A stretch of 64,000 bases of DNA from the NCBI GenBank assembly GCA_030837965.1, contig JAUTXP010000052.1, positions 1-64,000 on the forward strand, read 5' to 3'. Positions 62,930 through 64,000 of the stretch are shown one piece after another. The notes under the pieces were generated by a model, which searched no databases, was not told the DNA's origin, and saw only the letters and a list, made by a program, of their open reading frames with translations. The translations under genes were made by a program, and so were the position numbers. This DNA comes from Acidimicrobiaceae bacterium (GTDB taxonomy: Bacteria; Actinomycetota; Acidimicrobiia; Acidimicrobiales; JAUTXP01). Within the stretch, counting starts at the first letter, position 1. Each line of letters opens with the position of its first letter.

Positions 62930-63855
62930 GACGTGCTGGCCGCTCGCGGTCGCGTTCGTGGTCGCGGTGGTCTGTGGCCGGCTTGCTGTTGGCGGGCGTG
63001 TTGGCCGTGGGCGGCGCGCCTCTGGCATGGGCCGCGGCCCAGACCCCGCCGGTCATCGAGGTGCACAAGGTGGACGAGGGGCACTTCGCGCCCCACCCTG
63101 GCGAGCCCGTGTTCATGCTCGCCCTCGGCATCGACGGGCGGGCGGGCATCGACTCGGACCGGGCCGATGCCATCCACATCATCGGCGTCAACCCGGGTGC
63201 GGGGTCGGCCGTGATCCTCAACATCCCGCGTGACACCTATGTCGACATCCCAGGGCACGGCCGGTCCAAGATCAACGACGCCTTCACCTTCGGCGGCGCC
63301 GATTTGCAAGCCCAGACGGTGAGCAGGCTCACGGGCGTTTCCATCCGCTTCGTGATCACGACGACGTTCGCGGGCTTCCCCCGCATGGTGGACGAGTTGG
63401 GCGGCCTGCCGGTGGGCGTGCCCTTTGCGATGAACGACAAGTTCTCGGGCGCCAACTTCCCGGCCGGGATCGTGCAGATGAACGGGGCCCAGGCCTTTGC
63501 CTTCGCCCGCAACCGCCACATCCCCGACGGCGATCTGGCCCGCACCCAGGACCAGGGCGCGCTGATCATCGCCGCCCTGTCCAAGCTTCGGGGCCAGGGG
63601 GTTGGCGCCAATCCCTCGCGCACGTTCAAGGCGCTGGCCGTGCTGGGGCGCAACTCACGGCTTTCAGGGGTCGGGCTGGTCGACCTCTACAACCTGGGCA
63701 GGCTGGGCCTGTCCATCGACCCGGCCCGGGTGCGCAACGTCACCATGCCCGCCACCATCGGGATGGCGGGCAGCGCGTCCGTGGTCTTCGTGGCCCCGGC
63801 CGCAGGCAGCCTCTTCGCCGACTTCCGCGACGACGCCCTGCTGCAAGCGCACTAG
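62926..63855 (+). CDS. LytR-CpsA-Psr (LCP) family protein
   Basis: 309 residues from GTG 62926. A basic start and one membrane helix (WSVAGLLLAGVLAVGGAPLA) lead to an LCP domain: MLALGIDGRAGIDSDRADAI, then VILNIPRDTYVDIPGHGRSK INDAFTFGG, MVDELGGLPVGVPF and FAFARNRHIPDGDLARTQDQ. The RDTYVDIP and RNRH..GD..R segments contain the catalytic/lipid-phosphate Arg and Asp residues. LCP enzymes transfer glycopolymers from lipid carriers to peptidoglycan outside the membrane. Confidence 0.93.
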   Translation: MRRAGRSRSRSWSRWSVAGLLLAGVLAVGGAPLAWAAAQTPPVIEVHKVDEGHFAPHPGEPVFMLALGIDGRAGIDSDRADAIHIIGVNPGAGSAVILNIPRDTYVDIPGHGRSKINDAFTFGGADLQAQTVSRLTGVSIRFVITTTFAGFPRMVDELGGLPVGVPFAMNDKFSGANFPAGIVQMNGAQAFAFARNRHIPDGDLARTQDQGALIIAALSKLRGQGVGANPSRTFKALAVLGRNSRLSGVGLVDLYNLGRLGLSIDPARVRNVTMPATIGMAGSASVVFVAPAAGSLFADFRDDALLQAH

Positions 63856-63907
63856 CTAGGGCCTGCTGGCTGTGGCCCTGGCGGGCGTGAGTTGGGAGGC
63901 GGCCGGG

Positions 63908-64000
63908 TCAGGCGGCGCGGAGCTCGGAGACGATCGGGTGCCACAAGTCGGCGCCTGCCGAGTAGGGCGCGTAGAACGAGAGCCGGTCGACGGCGTCGCC
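63908..64000 (-). CDS. C-terminal end of a probable LLM-class oxidoreductase (cut by the window edge)
   Basis: The last 30 residues of a minus-strand gene continuing beyond the window: DAVDRLSFYAPYSAGADLWH then PIVSELRAA. This resembles the C-terminus of luciferase-like F420 oxidoreductases. It is convergent with the LCP gene. Only the tail is visible, so the call is tentative. Confidence 0.55.
   Translation of the reverse strand, partial: GDAVDRLSFYAPYSAGADLWHPIVSELRAA

Overview
The window is a very GC-rich chromosome segment with dense, mostly short-spaced genes, many GTG starts and many 4-base ATGA/GTGA overlaps. The gene set points to a high-GC Gram-positive of the Actinomycetota: PafB/PafC, an RsfS/NadD/LytR-C cluster, F420-type luciferase-like oxidoreductases, an LPXTG protein, LCP proteins and a class A penicillin-binding protein. 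A member of the Acidimicrobiia would fit, but that is inference. No prophage, insertion sequence or CRISPR array was seen, so this is mainly core chromosome with accessory patches.

Layout. 1-3000: a VapC-type toxin, an APH-like kinase, a probable frameshifted gene and small secreted proteins. 3000-11250: S9 peptidase with its GntR regulator, a HicB-like/thioredoxin fusion, nitroreductase, UbiB/AarF kinase, a cysteine-synthase-like enzyme, then a SAM riboswitch driving homoserine dehydrogenase. 11250-18300: small membrane and secreted proteins, a diacylglycerol-kinase-like protein, an SDR and a DNRLRE surface protein. 18300-23700: a five-gene ABC-2 exporter operon and a fatty acid desaturase. 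23800-29100: cupredoxin lipoprotein, Hsp20, class A PBP, zinc-ribbon protein, membrane protein and histidine phosphatase. 29100-33450: aconitase and an aldehyde dehydrogenase. 33600-38300: an operon of heme-oxygenase-like iron enzyme, glycosyltransferase, methyltransferase and response regulator, plus RNase P RNA. 38450-44350: a YhaO/YhaN-like nuclease pair divergent from pafBC. 44180-47000: an Lrp regulator divergent from a second heme-oxygenase-like enzyme coupled to 4-hydroxyphenylpyruvate dioxygenase. 47100-50840: a minor-pilin operon behind a c-di-GMP-I riboswitch. 51000-54200: LLM oxidoreductase, nadD, LytR-C protein, rsfS. 54250-57200: LPXTG protein, patatin, XRE regulator, tRNA-Ala. 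57346-64000: leuS, receiver protein, fatty acyl-AMP ligase, lipoprotein, LCP protein and the tail of an LLM enzyme.

The most unusual features are (i) three unrelated families of long palindromes repeated two or three times at gene 3' ends, some copies running into coding sequence; (ii) two operons built around heme-oxygenase-like iron enzymes, one beside HPPD and one beside a glycosyltransferase and methyltransferase; (iii) the riboswitch-controlled pilin operon; and (iv) a thioredoxin fused to two HicB-like repeats. All functions are read from sequence motifs and gene order; no database search was possible.
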